From NCBI GenBank assembly GCA_035759745.1, contig DASTUF010000068.1:1-64000 (forward strand): 64,000 nucleotides of DNA. Direction: 5' to 3'. Each line of letters starts with the position of its first letter. Positions within the stretch are counted from its first letter, which is position 1. Origin of the DNA: CAMLHP01 sp035759745. GTDB taxonomy: Bacteria; Gemmatimonadota; Gemmatimonadetes; Gemmatimonadales; GWC2-71-9. Shown piece after piece: positions 33,952 through 44,932 of the stretch. A program made the position numbers and the translations under genes. The notes under the pieces were generated by a model that had not been told where the DNA came from, searched no databases, and saw nothing but the letters and a program-made list of their open reading frames with translations.

Positions 33952-36200
33952 GGCGTGCTCTCCTCGAGGTCAACCCGCAGGATCCGGTCGCGGTCTCGGC
34001 CGCGCAGATGCATCGTGCTGCCGTCCGTCGTCACGGTGATGGTGCCGTCATGGTCCGTGCGCCAGACATCGCTGCCGGCTTCCGCCAGCCGCTCCAGCGC
34101 CTCGCGCGAGGGATGGCCGTACCGGTTACGGCCCACGCTGATCACCGCAACCGTCGGCTCCAGCTCCGCCAGCCACGACGTGCCGCTCGCGGTGGCGCTC
34201 CCATGGTGGCCGACCTTCAGCAGGTCCACCCGGCCCACCGAGCCCAGCATCCGGCGCTCGGCGTCCCAGCCGGCATCGCCGGGGAAGAGCGCGCGAAACT
34301 CGCGGTACTCCACCAGCAGCACCGCGGAGTCCTCGTTGAGATCGAGCCCCCACTCGGCCCAGGCCGTGTCCGGGTGAATCACCCGAAACGACACGCTATC
34401 CACGGCAAATGCTGCACCCGCGCGAATCGGCACCCACCGCGCGCCGCTGGCCGCCACGGCTCCCAGGAACCCGTCGTACGACGGCTCCGCCACCGCGTCG
34501 CCCGGTTCGAGCACGGCATCCACCGGAAACCGCTGGAGGACGGCATCGACACCGCCCAGGTGATCGAGGTGCGCGTGCGACACCACCACCGCGTCGAGCC
34601 GGCGCGCACCGGCGCGCGCCAGGAACGGAGCCACCACCCGACGGCCTGCGTCGAACCGTTCGTCCCTCGGGCCGGCATCAATCAGGACCCAGTGCCCACC
34701 CGGGGTGCGAATCGCGGCGGCATCGCCCTGCCCTACATCGAGAAAATGTAACGTGAGCAGGCTTTCATCGCGGCTTCGCACCGGCAACGCCTGCCCCAGC
34801 GTGAGGCAGCTGGCGATCAGCGTTGCGACTGCCAGGCGCCGCGCGGCGGCAATGCGGGTGTTGCGGGGACCGATGGCCCAGAGCCCCACGGCCAGCAGCA
34901 CCAGCCACGGAACGGCCGACCGCAGTTCGGCCGGCACCTCACCGTGTCCCAGCGGGAGCGCTGCTCCCCAGCGGGCGCACCACTCCAGCCCATGAAGCGC
35001 CAGCCCGGAACCCGCGGCCAGCGCCGAGGCCAGAAATGGAACCAGTGACGCCAGGACCAGACTGGCCGCTACACCGGGCACCGCCACTGCGGCGAGCGGG
35101 ATCGCCGCGATGTTCATGAGAACACCGGCCAGGGCCACGGTGCCGATACCGGCTGCGGTGATCGGTGCGGTGGCCAGCGTGGCGCCAATGGACGAACCCA
35201 GTGTGCGCGGCAGAAAACCCGGCCCGAACGCGCGGTCGGTCCAGCGCGTGGCGGTGGTGGCGCCCCACAGCGCCGAGACCGAGAGCCACCCGCCCAGATC
35301 TACCACCGCCCACGGATCGACCAGCATCACCGCCAGCGCCGTTGCGGCCAGCAGCGATCCGCTGTCGGTATGCCGCTGCCGCTTGAGGCACAGCGCCAGC
35401 ACGCAGCAGAGCGCCGCGGCACGGCCGGCCGGGGCCGGCCAGCCCAGGAAGACGACGTAAGCGGCACCGGCCAACGCGCCGATACCCATGGCACGCTGGC
35501 GCGGGAACCCCATCGCGGCCACCGCGAGCACAACCCACGCGGAAAGCAGGCCAACGTGAAACCCGCTGATCGAGAGCAGGTGCACCAGGCCCGACCGGGC
35601 GAAGTCATCCTTCAGCTCGCGATCCATCCCGCCACGCGTACCCAGCACCAACGCATCGACCAGCGGCGATCGCTCGCCATAGAGCTTCAGGCTGGCCGAC
35701 ACGGTGGCATTGCGGAGCCGTTCCGCCGAACCTGGCGCGACGCCAGTGAGCTCGACGCGGGTGATCAGCAGAGTGCCCCCGCGCCGCCCGAACGCACGCG
35801 TCCGGGGCAGCCATCGGCCTTCCACCCGGGCCTCGGTTCCCGCGCGCACTGGCAGGACGCGCTCAGGCCAGCGCACGTCGATGGTTCCGCGACAGGCTAC
35901 GTCCGGCAGCGCTGCCCGGGCCGCCGCCGGAAAGCGCACCGGATCCACCGCGTGCACCGCGAGCTCGAGCTTCCCCGGCGGAAGGCGCGCGGCGCAGCGG
36001 CGGCTCTCGCCGGCTTCGGCGAGCCACCCGTGTGCCAGTGCCGCCACCAGTACGAGAACTCGCACCCGCTGGCGACCCGACACGAGCAGTGTGGCGAGGA
36101 CCGCGGCGACGAGTGCCGGAGCCCGAAAATGCGAAAGGCCGGTCGCGAGACCGGCCCCGAACAGCACTGCCACCTGCACCCCGAAACGCGGGGCTCGCAC
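33948..36200 (-). CDS. comEC: ComEC/Rec2 DNA-uptake channel protein
   Basis: Inner-membrane channel for single-stranded DNA in natural transformation. N-terminal helices and DUF4131-like beta domain (to about 150), Competence domain with many helices (LVHLLSISGFHVGLLSAW near 205-220), and a C-terminal metallo-beta-lactamase domain (LHFLDVGQGDAAAI, SHAHLDHLGG, KVGHHGS). Start GTG at 36200, one base after the comFB stop and preceded by GGGGG; a longer frame would overlap comFB by 56 bases. 750 residues. Confidence 0.92.
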   Translation of the reverse strand: MRAPRFGVQVAVLFGAGLATGLSHFRAPALVAAVLATLLVSGRQRVRVLVLVAALAHGWLAEAGESRRCAARLPPGKLELAVHAVDPVRFPAAARAALPDVACRGTIDVRWPERVLPVRAGTEARVEGRWLPRTRAFGRRGGTLLITRVELTGVAPGSAERLRNATVSASLKLYGERSPLVDALVLGTRGGMDRELKDDFARSGLVHLLSISGFHVGLLSAWVVLAVAAMGFPRQRAMGIGALAGAAYVVFLGWPAPAGRAAALCCVLALCLKRQRHTDSGSLLAATALAVMLVDPWAVVDLGGWLSVSALWGATTATRWTDRAFGPGFLPRTLGSSIGATLATAPITAAGIGTVALAGVLMNIAAIPLAAVAVPGVAASLVLASLVPFLASALAAGSGLALHGLEWCARWGAALPLGHGEVPAELRSAVPWLVLLAVGLWAIGPRNTRIAAARRLAVATLIASCLTLGQALPVRSRDESLLTLHFLDVGQGDAAAIRTPGGHWVLIDAGPRDERFDAGRRVVAPFLARAGARRLDAVVVSHAHLDHLGGVDAVLQRFPVDAVLEPGDAVAEPSYDGFLGAVAASGARWVPIRAGAAFAVDSVSFRVIHPDTAWAEWGLDLNEDSAVLLVEYREFRALFPGDAGWDAERRMLGSVGRVDLLKVGHHGSATASGTSWLAELEPTVAVISVGRNRYGHPSREALERLAEAGSDVWRTDHDGTITVTTDGSTMHLRGRDRDRILRVDLEESTP

Positions 36201-36201
36201 C

Positions 36202-36491
36202 CTACCCCCTGAACGGCCCGGACGATGGCTTGCGGCCGCAGCGCGGCGCGAGGTCAACCTTCCTGAGCCCTTCCATGACCAGCACCTCGATCTGGGCGCG
36301 GCTCTGGTCCTTCTCCAGGTTGAGTTCGGTCATCACGCTTCCGGCCAGGGTGTTGACGTATCGCGCCTGCACCCGGTTGAGGGCGTAGATCAGCACATCA
36401 CCCCGGCACATGTCGCAGCCACAGAACTGCGGAAACGAGGGACGCAGCCGGTCGTACGCGGCAAACACGTGCTCCTCGGAAAGATTCTTGA

Positions 36492-36495
<4 letters not shown>
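36202..36495 (-). CDS. comFB: Late competence protein ComFB family
   Basis: 97-residue ComFB-like protein with the zinc pair CGCDMCRGDVLIYALNRV at 25-42 and a helical rest. In Bacillus comFB sits in the competence comF operon; recent work links the family to cyclic dinucleotide binding in cyanobacteria. Here it is directly upstream of comEC and overlaps the miaB stop by 4 bases, which supports a competence link. Confidence 0.85.
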
Positions 36496-37808
<1,313 letters not shown>

Positions 37809-37839
37809 GCCGGAAGATGCCTTGGTGGGCGATTGCCTG

Positions 37840-39000
37840 TCAGGGGCGAACACTGAATCCTACACCTATGAGCCACGCGCCCTCGCGGTACCCACCGGCG
37901 GCGGAGCGCCAGACGCGCGACAGCGAGAGGTCCACCTGCGCCCGAGCCATCCCGCTCTGCGGATCGCGGGCGAAGCCCATCGCCGATCCAAGGCTCAGCC
38001 CGAACTCCTTCGGCTGGGCCCCTGATTCGACGGGAAACGGCAGCGTGCGGTAGTGGGCGCCGACCCGCAGGGGTCGGCTCGCCGGCCGCCGGGGATCGCT
38101 GAGCCACTCCGCACCGCCACTCCATTCGAAGGTATTGCGCGACCCGGTGCCACCCAGCGCCCGCAGGTCGTCATCCGCGCCCGACCAGCTGCGTCGCGTC
38201 ACCGACGTGGCCAGGTCCAGGCGAGGCGAAGCGCGCCAGCGGAGCGCACCACCGAACGTGATCGGCAAGTCCACTGTCCCCACTTCGGTGCTGTCGCGAT
38301 CGATACGGGCGCTGCCATCGAGCCGGATCATGGCGCTCGCGGCGAGGCCGCCGCCAAGCGAGCGCGCCGCGCCCACGGAGAAGCCGACCCCGCTGTAGGA
38401 AATCTCGGCCCGCTGGCTCACCGGGTTGTAAAGCGAGTCGTCGAACACTCGCTTGAGCGAGACCCGGGTGCCGCCGGTGATCACATGCATGCCGGCACCC
38501 AGCGACCACCCCGGCGGCCGGTAGCCCACCGTGAGCCGCAGGTCGCTCAATCCACCCAGCGAGGCAAGCGTATCCGTGACCCCCACCGGCGAGCCGTTCA
38601 GCTGGATGGTGTCGGACGACGCGAGCAGGAAGTCACGGTCGGAGTAATTCGAAAAGTAGGCGCCGAGCGCGAGGCGGCTGCGCGGCACCGCGCCGCCCGC
38701 CATGAACTGGGGGAACCGGGTATCGCGGCCCGACGCCTCGGCGGAAGGATTGCTGGAGTTGCGGTAGCTGCCAACCATGGCAAACCCGGCGGTCAGCTGC
38801 GTCAGCTCATTCACCGATGCAGGATTGAGGCTCGACAGCGGATCGAAAAACCCGAACGCGCCGCCGGCACCTGCCGCGCGGATCGAGAGCCCCCGCCCGG
38901 GAATGCCCAGTCCGTTGATGCCGAACTGGGATGACTGCCCCCATGCCGGGACAGCAGCCAGCACGCCCAGCGCGGCCAGGACGATCAGGGAACGGCGCAC
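37840..39000 (-). CDS. Outer-membrane beta-barrel protein of unknown function
   Basis: Signal peptide 1-22 ending AWGQ, then alternating beta-strand pattern with many glycine/aromatic strands and a C-terminal strand VGFSVRP. The N-terminal part (GLSIRAAGAGGAFGFFDPLSSLNPASV) recalls the FadL/PorV/UPF0164 group. 386 residues. It is adjacent to a lipoprotein gene (1 base apart), and both lie between cytidine deaminase and miaB, so the two may work as a pair in the outer membrane. Substrate unknown. Confidence 0.6.
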   Translation of the reverse strand: MRRSLIVLAALGVLAAVPAWGQSSQFGINGLGIPGRGLSIRAAGAGGAFGFFDPLSSLNPASVNELTQLTAGFAMVGSYRNSSNPSAEASGRDTRFPQFMAGGAVPRSRLALGAYFSNYSDRDFLLASSDTIQLNGSPVGVTDTLASLGGLSDLRLTVGYRPPGWSLGAGMHVITGGTRVSLKRVFDDSLYNPVSQRAEISYSGVGFSVGAARSLGGGLAASAMIRLDGSARIDRDSTEVGTVDLPITFGGALRWRASPRLDLATSVTRRSWSGADDDLRALGGTGSRNTFEWSGGAEWLSDPRRPASRPLRVGAHYRTLPFPVESGAQPKEFGLSLGSAMGFARDPQSGMARAQVDLSLSRVWRSAAGGYREGAWLIGVGFSVRP

Positions 39001-39001
39001 G

Positions 39002-40207
39002 TTACTGGACCTCGAACGGATAGGGCATGGCGTAGGTCAGCCGGAGTCGGGGCTCGAGACCCGGCATCCGGCTCGAGCCGAAGCGGGCAGTCCCGAACGT
39101 CGCGGCCTCGGGTGCAATGGTCACCATCAGCACCGGTGGCACGCCCGAGTTACCGTTCCAGAGCGTGGCAATTCGGGACACTTCAATCGGCACGGGCGCT
39201 GTCGACCCGTTGGTGAGGATCCTGGTGTGAATCAGCGCGCCACCGTTGCCCGAGATCCGGGGCGACTTGGGCCCCAGGTCCGAGAACACCCCACGCACGT
39301 CAAGGCGAACGGTATCGCCCGGAAGTGCGGCGATCGGCTCGGTCGGGGTGAGCTCGAGCGTTGCGCGAATGATCCGGGCCGTGTCCCGCAGCATGGGCGA
39401 GAGTTCGAACCGAAGGATGGCCCGGCGCGACGGCCATCCACCCAGCGGCAATTCGTCAGGCGACGGAGCGTCCGCCGGCGCGCTGCTGACGAAACTGCCG
39501 TACTGTATGGTTCGCGGAATGGTCCGCGAGATGGTCGTGTCCGGCAGTACCACTCGCATGTACGACACGAAGCCGGGCGCCGTGGCTCCTCCCGCTTGCG
39601 AGGCGATGCCGATACCGGTGGGAGTCGGCCCCTGCAGTCGATACGCCAGCCGCAGCACCTTGTCGTCCTCGGGGGCGAACGCCAGCCGCTCGAGATCGGC
39701 TCCAGCCAGGACCACGCCGACTTCGCCGTTGGTGAGCGTGTCCGGCAGCGGCACCGAGGCGACCAGGCGTTCCGGCACCAGGGCGGCGGCGACTTCGGCA
39801 TGGGTGGTGCCGGAGTCCGTGGTGACCGCCGGGGGGAGCTTGTAGAAGTCGAGCGCCAGTCCGGTGGCGGCGGGATCCCTCAGCGTCACCGTCACGAAGA
39901 GCAGGACCGAATCGACGATGGCGGGCCGCAGGGTGTCTTCGATGGTGATTGAATCGACAGCCCGCGCAAACCGGATGATCGGAATCAGGTCGAGACCCGC
40001 GTGGCCATTGGCCGCCAGCAGCCTGGAGCCACCGCCAGCCGGTACGAAGCCGACGTAACCGCTGTCCCGGGTGGCGGTGATCACGGTGTCGCGCACTTCG
40101 AGATTGTCGGAGGGGCAGAGGCCGGGACATTCCCCCGGCGCGGTGAGTTTCTCGGTGCAGGCGCCCAGCAGCAGTGTCGCTGCGAGCAGGCAGAGCACGC
40201 GCGTCAT
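39002..40207 (-). CDS. Lipoprotein of unknown function, 401 residues
   Basis: Lipobox LLGAC with Cys17; the rest is beta-rich and lacks a recognised domain, with repeats of strand-turn units such as SRTIPRTIQYGSFVS and RRAILRFELSPML. Start ATG at 40207 overlaps the cdd stop (ATGA); the longer open frame upstream is cdd sequence in another frame. Ends one base before the barrel gene begins. It reads like a surface- or periplasm-exposed partner of that barrel; no function is proposed. Confidence 0.6.
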   Translation of the reverse strand: MTRVLCLLAATLLLGACTEKLTAPGECPGLCPSDNLEVRDTVITATRDSGYVGFVPAGGGSRLLAANGHAGLDLIPIIRFARAVDSITIEDTLRPAIVDSVLLFVTVTLRDPAATGLALDFYKLPPAVTTDSGTTHAEVAAALVPERLVASVPLPDTLTNGEVGVVLAGADLERLAFAPEDDKVLRLAYRLQGPTPTGIGIASQAGGATAPGFVSYMRVVLPDTTISRTIPRTIQYGSFVSSAPADAPSPDELPLGGWPSRRAILRFELSPMLRDTARIIRATLELTPTEPIAALPGDTVRLDVRGVFSDLGPKSPRISGNGGALIHTRILTNGSTAPVPIEVSRIATLWNGNSGVPPVLMVTIAPEAATFGTARFGSSRMPGLEPRLRLTYAMPYPFEVQ

Positions 40208-40590
40208 GCCAGCGACCCCGGGCCGAACGCGTCCGGCAGCAGCTGGCCCAGCCGCCACGACCGACGGCCGCTCTTGCCCACCGACTCCACCTGGAGATCG
40301 GTGCCGAATTCGGCCAGTACCTGGCGGCACGCGCCGCACGGCGCCGCCGGTGGCTCGCTGTCGGTCACCACAACCACGCGCCGAAACCGGCGGGCGCCCG
40401 CGGTCACCGCGGACGCCAGCGCGGCCCGCTCGGCGCAGATCGTAAGTCCGTATGAGGCATTCTCCACGTTGCACCCCGTGAACACCGTGCCATCCTCGGC
40501 CTCGAGTGCCGCGCCTACCCGGAAATGCGAGTAGGGGGCCCAGGCCTGCTGCTGCGCTGTCCGCGCCGCCGCTTCGAGGGAATCAGTCAA
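40204..40590 (-). CDS. cdd: Cytidine deaminase
   Basis: Pyrimidine salvage. CAERAAL and PCGACRQVL give the zinc ligands and catalytic Glu; NVENASYGL binds the nucleoside. TTG at 40590 is preferred: GAGG lies 6 bases before it and the protein then starts TDSLEAAART like other Cdd proteins (128 residues). GTG at 40602, four codons upstream, is the alternative. Either start overlaps the deoB stop. With deoB it forms a nucleoside salvage pair. Confidence 0.92.
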   Translation of the reverse strand: MTDSLEAAARTAQQQAWAPYSHFRVGAALEAEDGTVFTGCNVENASYGLTICAERAALASAVTAGARRFRRVVVVTDSEPPAAPCGACRQVLAEFGTDLQVESVGKSGRRSWRLGQLLPDAFGPGSLA

Positions 40591-41755
40591 TCCACACCTC
40601 ACGCAGAAACGAAATTCCGCTCGCCAACGGCTCCACCCCCAGGAACTCCGCGATCGTCTGGCCCACGTCGGCGAATGTCTGTCGCTGGCCCAGGGCCGCA
40701 GGGCGCACCCGGGGACCGGTTACCAGCACCGGCACCTGCTCACGGGAATGATCGGTGGAGGGTGTGGTCGGATCGTTGCCGTGGTCCGCGGTAAAGATAA
40801 CGAGGTCCTCTGGGCGGAGCCCGGCGAGCATCCGGGGCATCGCCGCGTCGAGTTCGCGCAGGCCCCGGACGAAGCCGGCAACGTCGTTGCGGTGGCCCCA
40901 GGACTGGTCGAACTCGATCACATTGGCAAAGAGCAGCCCCCGCTGCATCGCGCCGAGCGCGGTGCCGATCATGCCGTACGCGATGGCATTGGTGGCGGTG
41001 TGCTCCGCCGAGAGATTTCGGCCGGCGAAGAGATCGTCCACCTTGCCGACGCCCACCCGCGGTATGTGATGGGCTGCCAGCCGGTCGATGAGCGTGTCAC
41101 CCGGCGGAGCCAGGCTGAAGTCCTTGCGCCGAGGGGTCCGCGTCCAGTTGCCGGGCTTCCCGGTGAACGGCCGGGCGATCACCCGCGACACTCCATGCTC
41201 GCCGGTGAGCAGCTCACGGGCGACGGTGCATGCCCGATACAGTTCACCCAGCGGCACCACGTCCTCGTGCGCCGCCACCTGGAAGACGCTGTCGGCCGAG
41301 GTGTACACGATCCACGCGCCGCTTGCCATATGCTCGGCGCCGAGCCGGTCCAGGATGGCTGTGCCGGAGGAGGCGACGTTTCCGATCACCTCCCGACCGG
41401 TGCGGCGCGCGAACTCGGTGACGAGTTCGTCCGGAAAGCCACCGGGGTAGGTAGGAAACGCCTGGGCCAGCCTCAGTCCGCACAACTCCCAGTGGCCGGT
41501 GGTGCTGTCCTTGCCGGGGCTCGCCGGAATGGCGACGCCATACGCCGCCTCGGGCGCGTCCACCCGCTGAATGCCCGCGAGATCCGCGCAGCAGCCCAGG
41601 CCCAGCCGCTCGAGATTCGGGAGCGCCACCCCACCCACCGCGCGGGTGACATTGCCCAGCGTGTCGCTGCCGGCATCGCCCCAGTCGGCGGCGTCGGGCG
41701 CGGCCCCGATGCCGAGGCCATCGAGTACGATGAGCGCGGCACGGCGCCGATTCAT
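40583..41755 (-). CDS. deoB: Phosphopentomutase
   Basis: Interconverts (deoxy)ribose 1- and 5-phosphates. Alkaline-phosphatase-superfamily metalloenzyme: LIVLDGLGIGAAPDA with GSDTLGNV, DSVFQVAAHEDV, and the VIFTADHGNDPTTPSTDHSRE metal motif. 390 residues. Overlaps alr upstream by 4 bases. Confidence 0.95.
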   Translation of the reverse strand: MNRRRAALIVLDGLGIGAAPDAADWGDAGSDTLGNVTRAVGGVALPNLERLGLGCCADLAGIQRVDAPEAAYGVAIPASPGKDSTTGHWELCGLRLAQAFPTYPGGFPDELVTEFARRTGREVIGNVASSGTAILDRLGAEHMASGAWIVYTSADSVFQVAAHEDVVPLGELYRACTVARELLTGEHGVSRVIARPFTGKPGNWTRTPRRKDFSLAPPGDTLIDRLAAHHIPRVGVGKVDDLFAGRNLSAEHTATNAIAYGMIGTALGAMQRGLLFANVIEFDQSWGHRNDVAGFVRGLRELDAAMPRMLAGLRPEDLVIFTADHGNDPTTPSTDHSREQVPVLVTGPRVRPAALGQRQTFADVGQTIAEFLGVEPLASGISFLREVWID

Positions 41756-42867
41756 GCCGTTCCCTGGTAACGGCGCTCCACCCGGCGGCCGATACTGGTC
41801 AGCAGCTGATAGGAGATAGTCCTGCCGCGTTCGGCCTGCGCATCCAGCGCGAGCGGCCCACCGAAGATCGTCGCGACATCGCCCGGCATCACGTCGTCGG
41901 GCACCTCGATCATGGTCATGTCCATGGTGACCCTCCCCCGTACCGGGACTGCATGGCCGCGGACTGCCATCTGTCCGGCAGTCGCAAACGCGAGCGGCAC
42001 GCCATCAGCGTAACCGGCCGCGACGGTGGCGATCCTCGTGGTGCTGTTCGCGCGCCAGGTGGCGGCGTAACTCACCGAATCACCGGCCGGAATCGTCCTG
42101 ACGCTCACCACGGCCGCCTGAACGTGTGCGACTGGCGCAGGATCGGCGCCGCCGCTCCCCGCCTGCCCGCCGTACAGGTAGATGCCTGGCCGCACCAGGT
42201 CGGCGCCATACCGGGGCCCCAGCAGCGCGGCGGCGCTATTGGCCGCGTGCACCAGCGGCGGCCGCGGCCCCAGGGCATCTACCGCCTGCTGGAAGGCCCA
42301 CCACTGCTGGTCCACCGAGCTCGCATCGGCGTCGGCCGAGTGGAAATGGGTGCAGACGCCCTCGTAGCCCTTCGCAGCACTGAGCCGTTCCCGCAGCGCC
42401 AGCAGCAGCTCCGGGTCGGTCACTGATGCCCCGGCCCGATTCATCCCGGTGTCGAGCCCGATGTGAAATCGCAGGTCGCGGCCCAACGAGATCCATGCGT
42501 CCAACGACTCGACCGCCCCGATGACCGGGGTCAGCTGTGCTGCAGCCATGACCGGCGCCCACGCCGGCAGGAACGGGGTGAACACCACGATCGGCAACGT
42601 GATCCCCGCATCGCGCAGCTCGCGCCCTTCGGCGAGGGTGGCGACGCCGAAGCCCCATGGGTCGGCGGCGGCGAGCGCGCGCGCTACGGGAATGGCGCCG
42701 AGGCCGTAGGCGTTAGCTTTGACCATCGGCAGCAGCCGGCTCACGGAGACCTGCGCCACACGTCGCGCATTGGCGACTATGGCGTCGAGATCCACATCGA
42801 CCCAGGCGTGCGAGGCGGCGGCAGTATCAGTCACGGCGGCGCGAATGATAGGGGTTCCGAAAGTCAT
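41752..42867 (-). CDS. alr: Alanine racemase
   Basis: PLP enzyme making D-alanine for peptidoglycan. The PLP lysine is Lys50 in MVKANAYGLGA; the catalytic tyrosine lies in the VSYAATWRA region; RVTMDMTMIEV is a C-terminal hallmark. 371 residues. The ATG at 42867 shares CATG with the mazG start on the other strand; GTG at 42834 is a fair alternative start, since the first dozen residues are not conserved. No Shine-Dalgarno is visible for either. Confidence 0.92.
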   Translation of the reverse strand: MTFGTPIIRAAVTDTAAASHAWVDVDLDAIVANARRVAQVSVSRLLPMVKANAYGLGAIPVARALAAADPWGFGVATLAEGRELRDAGITLPIVVFTPFLPAWAPVMAAAQLTPVIGAVESLDAWISLGRDLRFHIGLDTGMNRAGASVTDPELLLALRERLSAAKGYEGVCTHFHSADADASSVDQQWWAFQQAVDALGPRPPLVHAANSAAALLGPRYGADLVRPGIYLYGGQAGSGGADPAPVAHVQAAVVSVRTIPAGDSVSYAATWRANSTTRIATVAAGYADGVPLAFATAGQMAVRGHAVPVRGRVTMDMTMIEVPDDVMPGDVATIFGGPLALDAQAERGRTISYQLLTSIGRRVERRYQGTA

Positions 42868-43603
42868 GAAGCAAGACGATGCACCGCTGGAACGGGTGAT
42901 GGCGCTGGTGCGCGACCTGCGGGTCCGCTGCAGCTGGGACCGGGTGCAGACCCGCGAGACGCTGCGACCCTACCTGGTGGAGGAAGTGCTCGAGCTGGAC
43001 CATGCCATCGCCGAGGCGGACCGCGACGCGATGCCGGACGAACTGGGCGACATGCTGCTTCACCTGGCCTGGCAGCTGGTGCTGGCGGAGGAGGATGGGC
43101 TGGGCACGCCGGATGCCCTGGCCGACCGGGTTGTCCGCAAGATGCAGCGGCGGCATCCCCACCTCTTCGACCTGGGGCCCCCTGAACCCTGGGAAGTGCT
43201 CAAGCGGAGGGAACGCACCGGCGGGACGCTGGATGGATTGCCGCGCGAGCTCCCCGCCCTGCGCGCGGCCATGCGGCTGCAGGAGCGCGCGGCGTCGGTG
43301 GGCTTCGACTGGCCTGACGTGAACGGGCCGCAGGAAAAGGTGCGCGAAGAAGCCGACGAAGTCACCGAGGCCCTCACCGGCGGCGAGATAGAAGCAATAC
43401 AGGAAGAGGTGGGCGACCTGCTGTTCGCGGCGGTGAACCTCGCGCGGAAAGCGAGTGTGGACCCGACCGCCGCGCTCGAGGGCGCCAACCGGAAGTTCAC
43501 CGAGCGATTCCGTGAGATGGAGGCGCTGGCCGCCGAGCGCGGCATCGTGCTCCACGAAGCCGGCCTGGAAGCGCTGGACCGGCTGTGGGACGAGATCAAG
43601 TAG
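42866..43603 (+). CDS. mazG: Nucleoside triphosphate pyrophosphohydrolase MazG
   Basis: House-cleaning enzyme that hydrolyses NTPs to NMP and PPi. Two MazG domains: first with CSWDRVQTRETLRPYLVEEVLEL and DELGDMLLHLAWQ, second with VREEADEVTEAL and EEVGDLLFAAVNLAR. 245 residues. AGGGG lies 11 bases before the ATG; a second ATG at 42902 would also keep the first domain. One of only four plus-strand genes. Confidence 0.93.
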   Translation: MKQDDAPLERVMALVRDLRVRCSWDRVQTRETLRPYLVEEVLELDHAIAEADRDAMPDELGDMLLHLAWQLVLAEEDGLGTPDALADRVVRKMQRRHPHLFDLGPPEPWEVLKRRERTGGTLDGLPRELPALRAAMRLQERAASVGFDWPDVNGPQEKVREEADEVTEALTGGEIEAIQEEVGDLLFAAVNLARKASVDPTAALEGANRKFTERFREMEALAAERGIVLHEAGLEALDRLWDEIK

Positions 43604-43607
43604 GAAA

Positions 43608-43626
43608 GGGCGGACCGCGTCCGCCC
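43608..43626. terminator. Bidirectional stem-loop terminator between mazG and asnS
   Basis: gggcggac (43608-43615) pairs perfectly with gtccgccc (43619-43626) around a cgc loop, between the stops of two convergent genes. AAA precedes and ATTA follows, giving a short U-run on each strand. Confidence 0.7.
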
Positions 43627-43627
43627 A

Positions 43628-44923
43628 TTACGGCGTGAGGCGATGAATCTGCCGCGGAAAGGCGATCGCCTCGCGGATGTGGGGGAGGCCGCAGATCCAG
43701 GCCACGGTGCGCTCGATCCCCAGCCCGAATCCCGAGTGGACGAAAGTGCCGTACTTCCGGAGGTCGAGATACCATCCATAGGCGGCGGGGTCGAGCCCCT
43801 GCTCCTTGATCCGCGCCAGCAGCCGGTCGTGGTCGTCCTCGCGCTGTGAGCCGCCGATGATCTCGCCATACCCTTCGGGCGCGAGGCAGTCGTTGTTGAG
43901 CACGGTCCGCGCATCGTCAGGGTTTTCCTTCATGTAGAACGCCTTGACCTCGCGCGGATAGTTGTAGACAAATACCGGGCGGTCGAATTCCTTCGCCAGC
44001 AGCGTTTCGTCGTCACCACCCAGGTCCTTGCCCCAGGTAATGTCGGAGCCCAGCTGGTTGAGCCGGGCCACTGCATCGGTGTAGGAAATCCGGGGGAACG
44101 GCCCCGTGACCCGTTCCAGCGGCGCCGTGTCGCGCTCCAGCTCGGCGAGTTCCGCCTTGCGTTCGGTGAGGGCTCGTCCCACGACGTAGCTTACGAACTC
44201 CTCCTGCAACTGCATGTTGGCGTCGGAGTCATTGAAGGCCACCTCCGGCTCCACCATCCAGAACTCGGTCAGGTGGCGCCGGGTCTTCGACTTCTCGGCC
44301 CGGAAAGTCGGCCCGAAGCAGTACACCTGGCCCAGTGCCGCGGCCGCTGCTTCGACGTATAGCTGCCCGGTCTGGGCCAGGTAGGCAGTGCCCAGATCGA
44401 AGTACTCGGTGGCAAAGAGATTGCCCGCTTCCTCGCCTATCGCTCCGGTCAGGATCGGGGTGTCCACCAGGGTGAAGTCGCGCGAAAAGAAGAAGTCGCG
44501 GATCGCCTGCACGACCTCATTCCGCACCTTGGCGATGGCCACCTGGCGGCGGCTCCGGAGCCAGAGGTGTCTATGCTCGAAGAGGAAGGACGTCCCATGT
44601 TCCTTGGGGGAGATAGGGAACTCGGCACTGGCCCCCAGGATCACCAGGTCCCGGATTCCGAGCTCGACGCCGCCGGGCGAACGGGCATCGGCCCGCACCT
44701 CGCCGGTCAACTCGACGCTGGTCTCCTGGGTGATACCGCCGAAGCGCTCCCACACTTCCGGCGCCACTTCCTTCTGCGAGACGACACCCTGCAGATAGCC
44801 CGAGCCGTCGCGGATGACAATGAACGCCACCTTTCCGCTGGAACGGGTGGTGACTGCCCAGCCGCGCACCGTGACCACCTGCCCCACTCGGCCGCCCAGC
44901 TCGCCGATCCTCGCATGCGTCAT
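43628..44923 (-). CDS. asnS: Asparaginyl-tRNA synthetase
   Basis: Class IIb synthetase. OB-fold anticodon domain (1-100: GWAVTTRSSGKVAFIVIRDGSGYLQ), motif 2 GPTFRAEKSKTRRHLTEFWMVEPEVAF, motif 3 GFGLGIERTVAWICGLPHIREAIAFPR. The HLTEF box and lack of an AspRS insertion domain indicate Asn rather than Asp specificity. 431 residues. Divergent from a BamB-like gene with only 9 bases between the two start codons. Confidence 0.93.
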   Translation of the reverse strand: MTHARIGELGGRVGQVVTVRGWAVTTRSSGKVAFIVIRDGSGYLQGVVSQKEVAPEVWERFGGITQETSVELTGEVRADARSPGGVELGIRDLVILGASAEFPISPKEHGTSFLFEHRHLWLRSRRQVAIAKVRNEVVQAIRDFFFSRDFTLVDTPILTGAIGEEAGNLFATEYFDLGTAYLAQTGQLYVEAAAAALGQVYCFGPTFRAEKSKTRRHLTEFWMVEPEVAFNDSDANMQLQEEFVSYVVGRALTERKAELAELERDTAPLERVTGPFPRISYTDAVARLNQLGSDITWGKDLGGDDETLLAKEFDRPVFVYNYPREVKAFYMKENPDDARTVLNNDCLAPEGYGEIIGGSQREDDHDRLLARIKEQGLDPAAYGWYLDLRKYGTFVHSGFGLGIERTVAWICGLPHIREAIAFPRQIHRLTP

Positions 44924-44932
44924 GCTACATCC

